The notes under the pieces were generated by a model. The model was not told where the DNA came from and searched no databases. It saw only the letters and a list, made by a program, of their open reading frames with translations. Source: a bacterium endosymbiont of Pedicinus badii (GTDB taxonomy: Bacteria; Pseudomonadota; Gammaproteobacteria; Enterobacterales; Enterobacteriaceae). From it: a stretch of 45,324 bases of DNA. Made by a program: the position numbers and the translations under genes. How positions within the stretch are numbered: position 1 is the stretch's first letter; each line of letters opens with the position of its first letter. This document shows positions 36,218 through 44,912 of the stretch, piece by piece. The stretch covers positions 125,168 through 170,491 of the forward strand of contig NZ_LKAS01000002.1 in NCBI RefSeq assembly GCF_002075085.1, given 5' to 3'.

Positions 36218-37005
36218 AAAAATCTTTATTTTTAGAAATATTCCTTTTTTTATATAAAAAAAAATTTTTTTCTGTTAAAGAATTCTACGAATTTTTTAAA
36301 GTAAAAAAAAGTAATTTTTATTATTTTTATATAAAAATTTTTCAGGAAATTGGTATAAAAGTTTTTCAAATTAATAAAAAAGAATATTTTTTATCTTATT
36401 ATGCAAATTTTTTAAATAGAGAAAAAATACTTTCTGAATTAGATGGAAAAATTACTATCCTAACTATTACCAATTCTACAAACCAATACATTATTGATAA
36501 CATAGAAAAATATAAGAATGGAGATGTTTGTATAGCAGAATATCAAACAAATGGAAGAGGAAAAATGGGAAAAAGATGGGTTTCTCCTATTGGAAAAAAT
36601 TTAAATTTTTCTATATATTGGAAATTAGATAGAAATAAAAAACAAATTTATGGTTTAGATACAGCTATTAGTATTAAGATTGCAAAAATCTTAAAAAGTA
36701 TAGGATTTAAAGATATTAGCGTAAAATGGCCAAATGATCTATTTTTTAAAAATGAAAAAGTAGCAGGTATATTAGTAGAAATCTACAATAGAAGAAAAAT
36801 TTTTCATGTAATTATTGGAATTGGAATAAATATACAAAAAATACCTAAATTTATTGCAAAAAGTATAAATCAAGAATGGTCTTATCTTCAAAAATTTGGT
36901 ATGTCTGTTGATAGAGATGCTCTTCTAATCAAAATAATTAAAGAAGTAAGAGAGACAATTTTAGAATTTCAAAAATATGGTTTTGATCCGTATTTTTATA
37001 ATTAG
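36208..37005 (+). CDS. birA: Biotin-protein ligase BirA, lacking the C-terminal domain
   Basis: Attaches biotin to the BCCP subunit of acetyl-CoA carboxylase; in E. coli also the bio operon repressor. 265 residues against 321. The ligase core has TNSTNQYI, the biotinyl-AMP loop GRGKMGKRW at 116-124, VKWPNDLFFKNEKVAGILVE and IIGIGIN. The N-terminal winged helix remains in outline but is divergent. The protein stops after FQKYGFDPYFYN, where E. coli continues with about 50 residues of an SH3-like domain; no other frame downstream encodes it. Activity of a ligase without this domain is uncertain. Confidence 0.92.
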   Translation: MELKKSLFLEIFLFLYKKKFFSVKEFYEFFKVKKSNFYYFYIKIFQEIGIKVFQINKKEYFLSYYANFLNREKILSELDGKITILTITNSTNQYIIDNIEKYKNGDVCIAEYQTNGRGKMGKRWVSPIGKNLNFSIYWKLDRNKKQIYGLDTAISIKIAKILKSIGFKDISVKWPNDLFFKNEKVAGILVEIYNRRKIFHVIIGIGINIQKIPKFIAKSINQEWSYLQKFGMSVDRDALLIKIIKEVRETILEFQKYGFDPYFYN

Positions 37006-37055
37006 ATGCATTTTAAATAGGTATTTAAAAATATACTAATTTTATAAAAAGATTC

Positions 37056-37109
37056 ACAATTTTAAAAAATAAAAAAGCTAAAATTCTTAGTAAGAATCTT
37101 TTAAATTGT
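37056..37109. terminator. Possible bidirectional terminator between birA and lysC
   Basis: In the 125-base gap between these convergent genes, ACAATTTTAAAA (from 37056) and TTTTAAATTGT (to 37109) are complementary apart from one bulge, and inside them ATTCTT-AGT-AAGAAT (37083-37097) forms a second small stem. AT-richness limits confidence. Confidence 0.4.
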
Positions 37110-37130
37110 TATAAGTATACTGCAGAAAAT

Positions 37131-38468
37131 TCAAAATATAAAGACTTTGCATATTTGTTTAACTAAAAAATCAGATTCTTTTCTATTGGATAGTATGCAA
37201 AAATTTTTTTTGCTTCTTCCGAAAAATAGTGTTTCTATTTTAAATTTTTTAATAATTTTATAAAAAAATAAATCTTTTATTTTTTTTGTATTTTTACCTA
37301 TTATAGTTATCAAAAATAGATTTTTTATAATTTCTATGTTATAAATTTTCATTTTTTTAAAAATTTTTTCTAAGTCTAAATCATCTATAAAAATTTGTTT
37401 TTTTTTAGAATCTATTACAATATATAAAATTTTCTTAGAGAACACTAAAAAATCAAAAAAAATAAAATTTTTAAAAAGAATATTTACTACAGAATTTAGT
37501 ACGTATCTTATTTGTAGTATATTTTTTATAAATATTTTTAATAAAATTTGTTCTGTTCTTATAGCTATTGCATTAGAAAATTTTGCATTATTGCACACAA
37601 TAGTTCCTATTTTTTTTGGATGCGTAATAGAGTTAATATACAAAATTATTCTGTTTTTCATAATTGTTCCAACTGCTTTTTCATGTACTATATTTGCTCC
37701 AAAAAATGACATATCTTTTATAAATCTGTAATTAATTTTTCTTATAATATTTTTATTTTTAGCTATTTTAGGATCTATTTTATGTACTCCTACTACATCT
37801 TTCCAAATACTAATTTTTTTAAATTGCAGGAATTTCCCTAATAATGCAGCAGTATAATCACTACTTCCTCTTCCTAATAAAGTAGTGCATTTTGTATTAA
37901 TATCTTTGGCAATAAATCCTTGTGTAACAATAGTGTATCCTTTTTTTAATATTTCTGAAATTTTTTTTATTTTCTTTTTAATAATTTTATCAATAGGAAT
38001 ATTTTCATAAAATTCCATTTTTGTATAGAGTACATTTCTTATATCAAACCATTTAATTTTTTTTTTTTTTTGTCTTAATCTTTCTGCAAATACTAAAGTA
38101 GAAATTATTTCTCCGTATGAAAGTAATTGTTGATATTTAGATTTTTCGAATTTGAAAACTAGGTATTTTGCCAATTTTTTAATTTTTCTAATTATTTTCG
38201 AAACTTTTTTTTCTATTTTTCTTTTATTCTTTAAAAACTTTATTATTCTATATTGAATATTTTCAATTTTTGTAAAAAAATTATAAAAATTTTTTTTGTT
38301 TTTTTCTTTCGCTAAAGAAATTAAAAGTTCAGTAGTATTACTAAAAGCAGATAATACAATAACTTTAATATTATTTTTTACTACTATTTTAATAGCTGTA
38401 TCAATCAATTTTATATTTGAGATACTTTTTCCTCCAAATTTTGCAATTTCCATATTTTTTTTCTTCAT
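37131..38468 (-). CDS. lysC: Aspartate kinase III (LysC) with degenerate ACT domain
   Basis: Phosphorylates aspartate, the first step to lysine. About 445 residues (E. coli 449). Kinase motifs are IAKFGGKS (usually KFGGTS), QLLSYGEIISTLVFAERL and TTLLGRGSSDYTAALLG. Monofunctional length and adjacency to pgi, as in E. coli, identify LysC rather than ThrA or MetL. The regulatory region aligned with E. coli 318-346 is poorly kept: NILQIRYVL replaces NMLHSRGFL, and FDFLVFSKK replaces VDLITTSEV. An AGGA lies seven bases before the ATG at 38468; another ATG two codons upstream is too close to it. Confidence 0.92.
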   Translation of the reverse strand: MKKKNMEIAKFGGKSISNIKLIDTAIKIVVKNNIKVIVLSAFSNTTELLISLAKEKNKKNFYNFFTKIENIQYRIIKFLKNKRKIEKKVSKIIRKIKKLAKYLVFKFEKSKYQQLLSYGEIISTLVFAERLRQKKKKIKWFDIRNVLYTKMEFYENIPIDKIIKKKIKKISEILKKGYTIVTQGFIAKDINTKCTTLLGRGSSDYTAALLGKFLQFKKISIWKDVVGVHKIDPKIAKNKNIIRKINYRFIKDMSFFGANIVHEKAVGTIMKNRIILYINSITHPKKIGTIVCNNAKFSNAIAIRTEQILLKIFIKNILQIRYVLNSVVNILFKNFIFFDFLVFSKKILYIVIDSKKKQIFIDDLDLEKIFKKMKIYNIEIIKNLFLITIIGKNTKKIKDLFFYKIIKKFKIETLFFGRSKKNFCILSNRKESDFLVKQICKVFIF

Positions 38469-38586
38469 ATTCATTTCCTAATTTTAATGAAATTATCTAT
38501 TTATTTTACTTTGATTTAACTTTATAATTTAATTTTGAAGATAGATTTTGTAAAGTTTTTTAAATAAATTCAATCAAACAAATAAT

Positions 38587-40185
38587 ATGAAAAATATAAA
38601 TCCAAAAACAACAAATGCATGGAAAAAATTAGAAGCACATTATGAAAGTATAAAAAATACAAAAATTATTGAACTGTTTAAAAAAGACCTAAATAGATTT
38701 AAAAACTTTTCTAAAGTTTTTAATAATACGATACTTGTTGATTTTTCGAAAAACATAATAACAAAAAAGACTATTGAATTACTTATTCAGTTAGCAAAAG
38801 AATGCTATTTAAAAGAAGCAATTCTTTCCATGTTCAAAGGAGAAAAAATAAATTTAACAGAAAAAAAATCTGTTTTACATGTATCTTTAAGAAAAAGAGA
38901 ATTAAAAAATAGTCTTTTCAATAATAAAAAAATTAGTAAAAAAGTTCAAAAATCTTTAGAAAAAATAAAATTATTTTGTAAAGATATAATTTGCGGAAAT
39001 CGAAAAGGATATACAGGAAAAAGAATTACAGATGTAGTAAATATAGGAATTGGAGGATCTGAAATGGGTCCAAAAATGGTAATTGATGCTTTAAAAAATT
39101 ACAAAAATCATCTTAATATTCATTTTGTATCGAATATAGATGGAAAAAATGTTTTGGAAGTAGTAAAAAAAATAAATCCAGAAAGTACTATATTTTTAAT
39201 TTCTTCAAAGACTTTTTCTACTAAAGAAACTATAGTCAATGCTGAAACGATAAAGAGTTGGTTTTTAAATCATGCTAAGAAAAAAGAAAATATGAAAATG
39301 CATTTTTTTGCTATATCAAATAATTTTGAATCTGTAAAATCTTTTGGTATAGAAAAGAAAAATTTTTTTAAAATTTGGAATTGGGTAGGAGGAAGATACT
39401 CAGTTTGGTCTTCTATAGGATTATCTGTAGCTTTATCAATAGGATTTGAAAATTTTGAATCTTTCTTACTTGGAGCAAATCATATAGACGAACATTTTTA
39501 TAGTACAGATTATTGCAATAATATACCTGTTTTGTTAGCCCTAATAGGGATTTGGTACAATAATTTTTTTTCTTTTGAAACAGAAGCAATTCTATTTTAT
39601 GACTACAACATGGAATATTTTATTCAATTTATACAACAGGTTTGTATGGAATCTAATGGAAAATTTATAGATAGAAATGGAAAAATTGTAGATTATCAAA
39701 CAGGAAATATTATTTGGGGTGGAATAGGAACGAATTGTCAGCATTCATTTTTTCAATTAATGCACCAAGGTACTAGAAGAATTCCCTGTGATTTTATTAT
39801 TTCTATAAAAGAGAAGAATTCAATAAAATTGCATCATAATATGTTACTTGCTAATTTTTTAGCACAAACAAAAGTTTTAGCTTTTGGAGAAGAATATAAA
39901 AAAGAAGAATACGTTTATAAAAAAGTACGAGGAAATAATCCTAGTAATTCTATTCTATTAAAAGAAATTAATCCGTATAATTTAGGATCTCTAATAGCTA
40001 TATACGAGCATAAAATTTTTGTACAAGGAGTAATACTGAATATATGTAGTTTTGATCAATGGGGGGTAGAATTAGGTAAAAAAATAGCTGAAAAAATGTT
40101 AATTAATTTTAAAAAGAAAACCTCTGGTGATGAATATGATAGTTCTACAAATGGACTAATAAAATTCTGTAGAGATTTTATTTAA
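38587..40185 (+). CDS. pgi: Glucose-6-phosphate isomerase
   Basis: Interconverts glucose 6-phosphate and fructose 6-phosphate. 532 residues (E. coli 549). Signatures are GIGGSEMGPKMV, ISSKTFSTKET, the active-site GGRYSVWSSIGLS, the histidine segment NCQHSFFQLMHQG and the lysine segment DQWGVELGKKIAEKM. It follows lysC in divergent orientation across a 112-base gap. The loss is mainly at the C-terminal tail. Confidence 0.97.
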   Translation: MKNINPKTTNAWKKLEAHYESIKNTKIIELFKKDLNRFKNFSKVFNNTILVDFSKNIITKKTIELLIQLAKECYLKEAILSMFKGEKINLTEKKSVLHVSLRKRELKNSLFNNKKISKKVQKSLEKIKLFCKDIICGNRKGYTGKRITDVVNIGIGGSEMGPKMVIDALKNYKNHLNIHFVSNIDGKNVLEVVKKINPESTIFLISSKTFSTKETIVNAETIKSWFLNHAKKKENMKMHFFAISNNFESVKSFGIEKKNFFKIWNWVGGRYSVWSSIGLSVALSIGFENFESFLLGANHIDEHFYSTDYCNNIPVLLALIGIWYNNFFSFETEAILFYDYNMEYFIQFIQQVCMESNGKFIDRNGKIVDYQTGNIIWGGIGTNCQHSFFQLMHQGTRRIPCDFIISIKEKNSIKLHHNMLLANFLAQTKVLAFGEEYKKEEYVYKKVRGNNPSNSILLKEINPYNLGSLIAIYEHKIFVQGVILNICSFDQWGVELGKKIAEKMLINFKKKTSGDEYDSSTNGLIKFCRDFI

Positions 40186-40187
40186 AA

Positions 40188-41023
40188 ATGAAAAATTATC
40201 TTTTTTTAATGAGAATTAATAATCCAAATGGATTATTTCTACTTTTACATAGCACATTATCTGCTTTCTTTCTAGCTTCAAATAGTATTTCTTTAAATCT
40301 TCTAGTACTATTAATATTAGGTGCTTTTTTTTCTCGTTCATTAGGATGCATAATAAATGATTTTGTAGATAGAAAATTGGATGGATTTGTGCAAAGAACA
40401 AAAAAAAGACCATTTGTTACTAAAAAAGTTAAAAAAAAAAAGTTTTTTTATTATTCATTTTTCTTTCTACCGCATGTTTTCTAATATCTTTAAATCTAAG
40501 TATTTTTTCTATAATTAGTTCTATTTTTTCCTTTTTTTGTATGATTGTATATCCAAAATTGAAAAAATATACTAATTTCGTACAATTATTTTTAGCAATT
40601 ACTTTTAATTGGTCAATCGTAATAGTTTTTTTAGAAACGAAAAAGATTTTTTCTTTAGAATTTATTCTACTGTATCTAGCAAATTTTTTTTGGATTGTAT
40701 CTTATGATACTCAGTATGCAATGGTAGATATGAAATACGATATTAAGATAGGAATTAAATCAACTGCAATTTTATTTAAAGATCATATAGTATTTTTTAT
40801 TTCTATACTACAATTTTTAAAAATATTTTTTTTAATCTGTATAGGTATATATAAAAATTTTAATTTTTTATTTTATTTTTTTAATTTTTTGATTTTTTGT
40901 ACTTTTTTAGTGCAAAATATATATATTAGAAAGAAAAAAGATAAATACTATTATAAAGCTTTTTTAAATAATAACTTTTCTGGAATTTTTATGGTTTTAA
41001 GTTTTTTGCAGAAATTTTTTTAA
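40188..41023 (+). pseudogene. ubiA: ubiA, 4-hydroxybenzoate octaprenyltransferase, frame-broken in a poly(A) tract
   Basis: UbiA prenylates 4-hydroxybenzoate for ubiquinone and lies beside plsB as in E. coli. The first frame (40188-40484) reads LMRINNPNGLFLLLHSTL and the first aspartate motif NDFVDRKLD at residues 57-65, then runs into unrelated residues after an 11-A run at 40431-40441. A second frame, open from 40442 and carrying KLKKYTNFVQL and the second motif DTQYAMVDMKYDIKIGIKSTA, continues to 41023. With 12 (or 9) A the frames join exactly in register with E. coli, giving about 278 residues (E. coli 290). All catalytic motifs on both sides are intact, so it may be a recent break, be rescued by slippage, or be a read error. 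Confidence 0.88.
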
Positions 41024-41025
41024 TT

Positions 41026-43350
41026 CTATTTTTCTATTTTTTGAAGTACTTCATTATCTACAATTTTTCTAAGAATTCTATAAATTTTTTTAACTTTTTT
41101 ATAGTATTTTTTAATAGAAGTTTTTTGTTCTTTTTCAAAAAAAATTTTTTTAACTACGAAAAAAAAATGTTTATCAAAAAATTTACTACTCATTTCGTAT
41201 TCTGAAGAAATACTTTTTGCAATTTTTTTTGATTGTTTCTTTAGACAAGTATAACTAATTTTTGGATTCGAAAAAATTAAAAAAACAATTATGAGATATT
41301 GACAAAAAGATTCTGATCCATTTTTTGATAAATACTCTAATATATTCATATTTTTCTTATTTTTACGAATTTGTAGTTTTTTAGTAAAAATTAATTTTTT
41401 TTTTTGAAGAATTTTTATGTTTTTTTTTACAAAAGAAAACAGCATTTTTCTTTTAAAAAATAAAAAAAAGTCTAGTTCTAATATAGAATACAAACAATAA
41501 ACCTTATTAAAAATTTCTAAAAAATTATTCTTTTCATTAGAGAGTATAATTTTGGATACTAAAGTTTGTAATATAAATACATGTTGTATATTATTTTTAT
41601 AGTATCTATTTTCTAAAGCTTGTTTTTTAGAAAAAAAAATCAATTTTTTTTCTTTTTTACGAAAGTAAGTGAAATTTTTACTGGATACAGCATACAAAAA
41701 AATTTTTTTTGGATTTTTTTCAAAAATTATGAAATTAGAAGAGTAAGGTAAATTCTTTAAATAGCTTATATAAAATGTGATTAAAAACAAAAAATTTTTT
41801 TTTTCCATAGAATATTTTTTAGAACTAAATAGAATACTTGATCCTAAATTAATTGGATTTATTACAAAACAGGAATTAATTTTTTTCATAATTTCTATAG
41901 AAATTTTTTGAGCTATTTTAAATAATTTATGATCTTTTTTCTTTTTAAAAGAATAGTTTTTAAAAAAGTTTCTATCTTTATACTTAATTTCTTTTAACAA
42001 ATTAATAGGATTTCCAAAATTTATACATGCAATACCTAGTTTTTTTAAAAGAAACAATCCTAAAAATATTTGAAGTACATTTTCTTTTTTCTTTCTTTGT
42101 CCTAAACTTTCTTGAAGATAACTTTTAATTTCTAAAATTTTTTCGTATCCAAAATGTACAGGAACTAAATATATAGTTCTTTTTTTTTTCATTATGGATT
42201 GTATTGTCATAATAAGTATTCCTATTTTAGGATACAGCAATTTTCCTGTTCTAGATCTTCCTCCTTCAATAAAATATTCAACAGGATGTTTTGTTTTAAA
42301 TAATTCATGAAAATATTCTCTTAAAACTAAAGAATATAGTTTATTTCCTTGAAAAGTTCTTCTAATATAAAAAGCTCCTAGTTTTCTAAGAAAGTAACTA
42401 ATTGGAAAAAAATTTAAATTTGAACCGGCTGCTATATATGGTGGAGTCAACCCATTTTGATACAATACATACGATAATAAAAAATAATCTATATGACTTC
42501 TATGGCAAGGAAGATATATTATATTTTCATTTTTTTTTGCACAATTTTGAATTGATTCTATATTTTTTATTTTTAATTTACTAAACAAATTTTTTAAAAT
42601 AGGAGTAATGAAAAAATTGCATATTTTGATTGCAAAAAAAGAAAAATTAGCGGAAATTTCTTTAATAATATTTTCTATATTACTTTTTTTTTTATAATAG
42701 TATTTTTTTATTTCTTGTTTTTTTTTATTTTGTGAAATTTGTAAAAAATAAATATTTAAAATTTTTTTTATAAATAAATTTTTTTGTAAGAAATTTTTTT
42801 TGCTAAAAAAAATTTTTTGTCTAAAAAAATGAGTTTTAAAAGATTTTTTAATTTTTTTAAAAATATTTTTTTTATCTTTTTTGTTTTTATAAAAAAATTT
42901 TTTTACCAAAAAAAAATTTCCAAATTGTACAATATTTTTTTTTTGTAAAATAAAAAAAAAGAATATTTTTTTTATAAAAAGAAAAATATTTTTTATTTTT
43001 GAATTTAGAATATTTTTTTCTTCTTTTTCTATATAGACTGGCAAAAAAATAGTATTTTTAATAACTTTTATATTTTTTTTTGTAAAAAAATTATTAAAAA
43101 AATTATAAAATGCATTTTTTGAAAATTTTTTTTTCTCTTCCTTCAAACTAAGGTATCTTGTGTAAAAAAATTTATTAATTTTAATTTTTTCAAAAGGATT
43201 AGGAAATTTTTTTTTTTTACAAATTATTCTTAATAGTATAAGATCAAAAAAAGAATATTGAGAAAAAACATAGATAATATATTTTTTTTCTATTTTTTTA
43301 CTCTTTTCAGAGTTAAAGTATTTTATTTTTTTAAAAAGTACTTTTTCCAT
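41026..43350 (-). CDS. plsB: Glycerol-3-phosphate 1-O-acyltransferase, N-terminally shortened
   Basis: First acylation of phospholipid synthesis. 774 residues (E. coli 807). Acyltransferase motif I is PCHRSHIDYFLLSYVLY with His283; motif II GAFYIRRTFQGNKLYS; motif III YFIEGGRSRTGKLLYPK; motif IV LVPVHFGYE. The N-terminus begins at KKYIIYVFSQYSFFDLILLR, which aligns about 60 residues into the E. coli protein, so the hydrophobic N-terminal region is missing. Residues about 90-230 are very rich in Lys, Phe and Asn and hardly alignable. It ends two bases from the ubiA stop. Confidence 0.93.
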   Translation of the reverse strand: MEKVLFKKIKYFNSEKSKKIEKKYIIYVFSQYSFFDLILLRIICKKKKFPNPFEKIKINKFFYTRYLSLKEEKKKFSKNAFYNFFNNFFTKKNIKVIKNTIFLPVYIEKEEKNILNSKIKNIFLFIKKIFFFFILQKKNIVQFGNFFLVKKFFYKNKKDKKNIFKKIKKSFKTHFFRQKIFFSKKNFLQKNLFIKKILNIYFLQISQNKKKQEIKKYYYKKKSNIENIIKEISANFSFFAIKICNFFITPILKNLFSKLKIKNIESIQNCAKKNENIIYLPCHRSHIDYFLLSYVLYQNGLTPPYIAAGSNLNFFPISYFLRKLGAFYIRRTFQGNKLYSLVLREYFHELFKTKHPVEYFIEGGRSRTGKLLYPKIGILIMTIQSIMKKKRTIYLVPVHFGYEKILEIKSYLQESLGQRKKKENVLQIFLGLFLLKKLGIACINFGNPINLLKEIKYKDRNFFKNYSFKKKKDHKLFKIAQKISIEIMKKINSCFVINPINLGSSILFSSKKYSMEKKNFLFLITFYISYLKNLPYSSNFIIFEKNPKKIFLYAVSSKNFTYFRKKEKKLIFFSKKQALENRYYKNNIQHVFILQTLVSKIILSNEKNNFLEIFNKVYCLYSILELDFFLFFKRKMLFSFVKKNIKILQKKKLIFTKKLQIRKNKKNMNILEYLSKNGSESFCQYLIIVFLIFSNPKISYTCLKKQSKKIAKSISSEYEMSSKFFDKHFFFVVKKIFFEKEQKTSIKKYYKKVKKIYRILRKIVDNEVLQKIEK

Positions 43351-43402
43351 TTTTAGTAAGAATATTATAAATTTAAAATCTATCTTTATAAAAAAAATTT
43401 TG

Positions 43403-43419
43403 TAGAATTCAAAATTCTA
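43403..43419. repeat. Small inverted repeat between plsB and dnaB
   Basis: TAGAATT, loop CAA, AATTCTA lies in the 162-base divergent gap that must hold the promoters of both genes. I see no convincing -35/-10 pair and no lexA-type SOS box. It may be an operator, a hairpin or chance. Confidence 0.3.
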
Positions 43420-43512
43420 TGAAATTAATTATATACTAAATCTATTATTTTTAAATAAAAATAAAATTCTGTAGTAAAATGTAAAAAGTATTTATTACCT
43501 AAAAATTTAAAG

Positions 43513-44889
43513 ATGAAATTTTCTAAAAATCAATTGGAGAGCAAAATAAAAATTCTTCCTTATTCTTTAGAGGCAGAACAATCTTTTTTAGGAGGATTAA
43601 TGCTCGATAATGAAAAATGGCACGAAATTTCTAATAAAATTGTAGAAAAAGATTTTTTCAATTATGCACATCAAATTATCGTAAGAGAAATGCAAAATTT
43701 AGTGGAACAAAAAAAACCAATTGACTTAATTACTTTGTCAGATGCTTTGGAAAAAAAAAATCTTTTAGAAACAGCAGGTGGATTTGCTTATTTAGCAGAA
43801 CTTTCAAAAAATACTCCAAATGTTTCAAATATATCTGCATACGCAGATATCATTAGAGAAAAAGCTATAATTAGAGAAATAATCAATGCAGCTTCTAAAA
43901 TAGCAGAAATAGGTTACTATCCTTCTGGAAAAACAAGCCATGAACTTATGGATATTGCGGAAGAAAAAATTTTTCAAATATCAAAAAATAGATATAAAAT
44001 GCTTCAAGGTCCAAAAAAAATTACAGAAACTTTGAAAAATACAATAAAGAAAATAAAATTTTTAAAAAATAAAAAAGAAGATATTTTAGGATTACCAAGC
44101 GGATATATAGACTTAGACAGAAAAATATTAGGATTACAAAATTCAGATTTAATCATTATTGCAGCAAGACCATCTATGGGGAAAACAACTTTTGCAATCA
44201 ATATTTGTGAAAATGTAGCAATAAATTCTAAAAAACCAGTTTTAATATTTAGTTTAGAAATGCAACTTGAACAAATAATTTTTAAAATTTTGTCTTCTTT
44301 ATCAAGGGTAGAACAAACAAAAATTAGGACAGGAAATTTAAGTCATTCAGATTGGGATAGATTAAATAGCACTGTATCTATTTTACTAGAAAAAAATAAC
44401 ATATATATAGATGATTCTTCTTTCCTCACTTTAACAGAAATTAGATCTAAAGCAAGAAAAATATTTAGAGAATCTAATGGATTGAGTTTAATTATGATAG
44501 ACTATCTTCAATTAATGCGATCAAATGCAAAATTTGAAAATAGAGCTTTAGAAATTGCAGAAATATCTAGATCACTTAAATCTTTGGCTAAAGAACTGAA
44601 TCTTCCAATTATTGCTTTATCACAATTAAATAGAAGTTTAGAACAAAGATCTGATAAAAGACCAATAAATTCCGATTTAAGGGAATCTGGTTCTATTGAA
44701 CAAGATGCGGATATAGTAATATTTTTATACAGAGATGAAGTTTATAATGAAAATAGTAAGAAAAAAGGAATAGCAGAAATTATACTTAGTAAACACAGAA
44801 ATGGACCAATTGGAAAAATAAATTTGATATTTAATGGAAAATATTCTAGATTTGATAATTATTCTAATTTAGGTTATATGTATAAATAA
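43513..44889 (+). CDS. dnaB: Replicative DNA helicase DnaB
   Basis: Hexameric helicase at the replication fork. 458 residues (E. coli 471). The N-terminal domain has PYSLEAEQSFLGGLMLD; the RecA-like domain has Walker A AARPSMGKTT at 217-226, Walker B IMIDYLQLM and the SDLRESGSIEQDADIVIFLYR arginine-finger region. Unlike most proteins here it is well conserved throughout. In E. coli it lies between plsB and ssb, with many intervening genes that are lost here. Confidence 0.98.
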   Translation: MKFSKNQLESKIKILPYSLEAEQSFLGGLMLDNEKWHEISNKIVEKDFFNYAHQIIVREMQNLVEQKKPIDLITLSDALEKKNLLETAGGFAYLAELSKNTPNVSNISAYADIIREKAIIREIINAASKIAEIGYYPSGKTSHELMDIAEEKIFQISKNRYKMLQGPKKITETLKNTIKKIKFLKNKKEDILGLPSGYIDLDRKILGLQNSDLIIIAARPSMGKTTFAINICENVAINSKKPVLIFSLEMQLEQIIFKILSSLSRVEQTKIRTGNLSHSDWDRLNSTVSILLEKNNIYIDDSSFLTLTEIRSKARKIFRESNGLSLIMIDYLQLMRSNAKFENRALEIAEISRSLKSLAKELNLPIIALSQLNRSLEQRSDKRPINSDLRESGSIEQDADIVIFLYRDEVYNENSKKKGIAEIILSKHRNGPIGKINLIFNGKYSRFDNYSNLGYMYK

Positions 44890-44912
44890 TCTATAATTAT
44901 TAGGGAAATATA

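Noticed and set aside
40188-41023. Two separate small membrane proteins instead of a broken ubiA
   Set aside because: Both parts align consecutively with one E. coli UbiA, and the second frame is open back to the A-run without a start codon of its own at the junction.
42700-43100. Low-complexity T-rich stretch in plsB as a separate intergenic or regulatory element
   Set aside because: The plsB frame stays open through it, which would be unlikely in non-coding DNA of this composition; it is the unconstrained middle of the protein.
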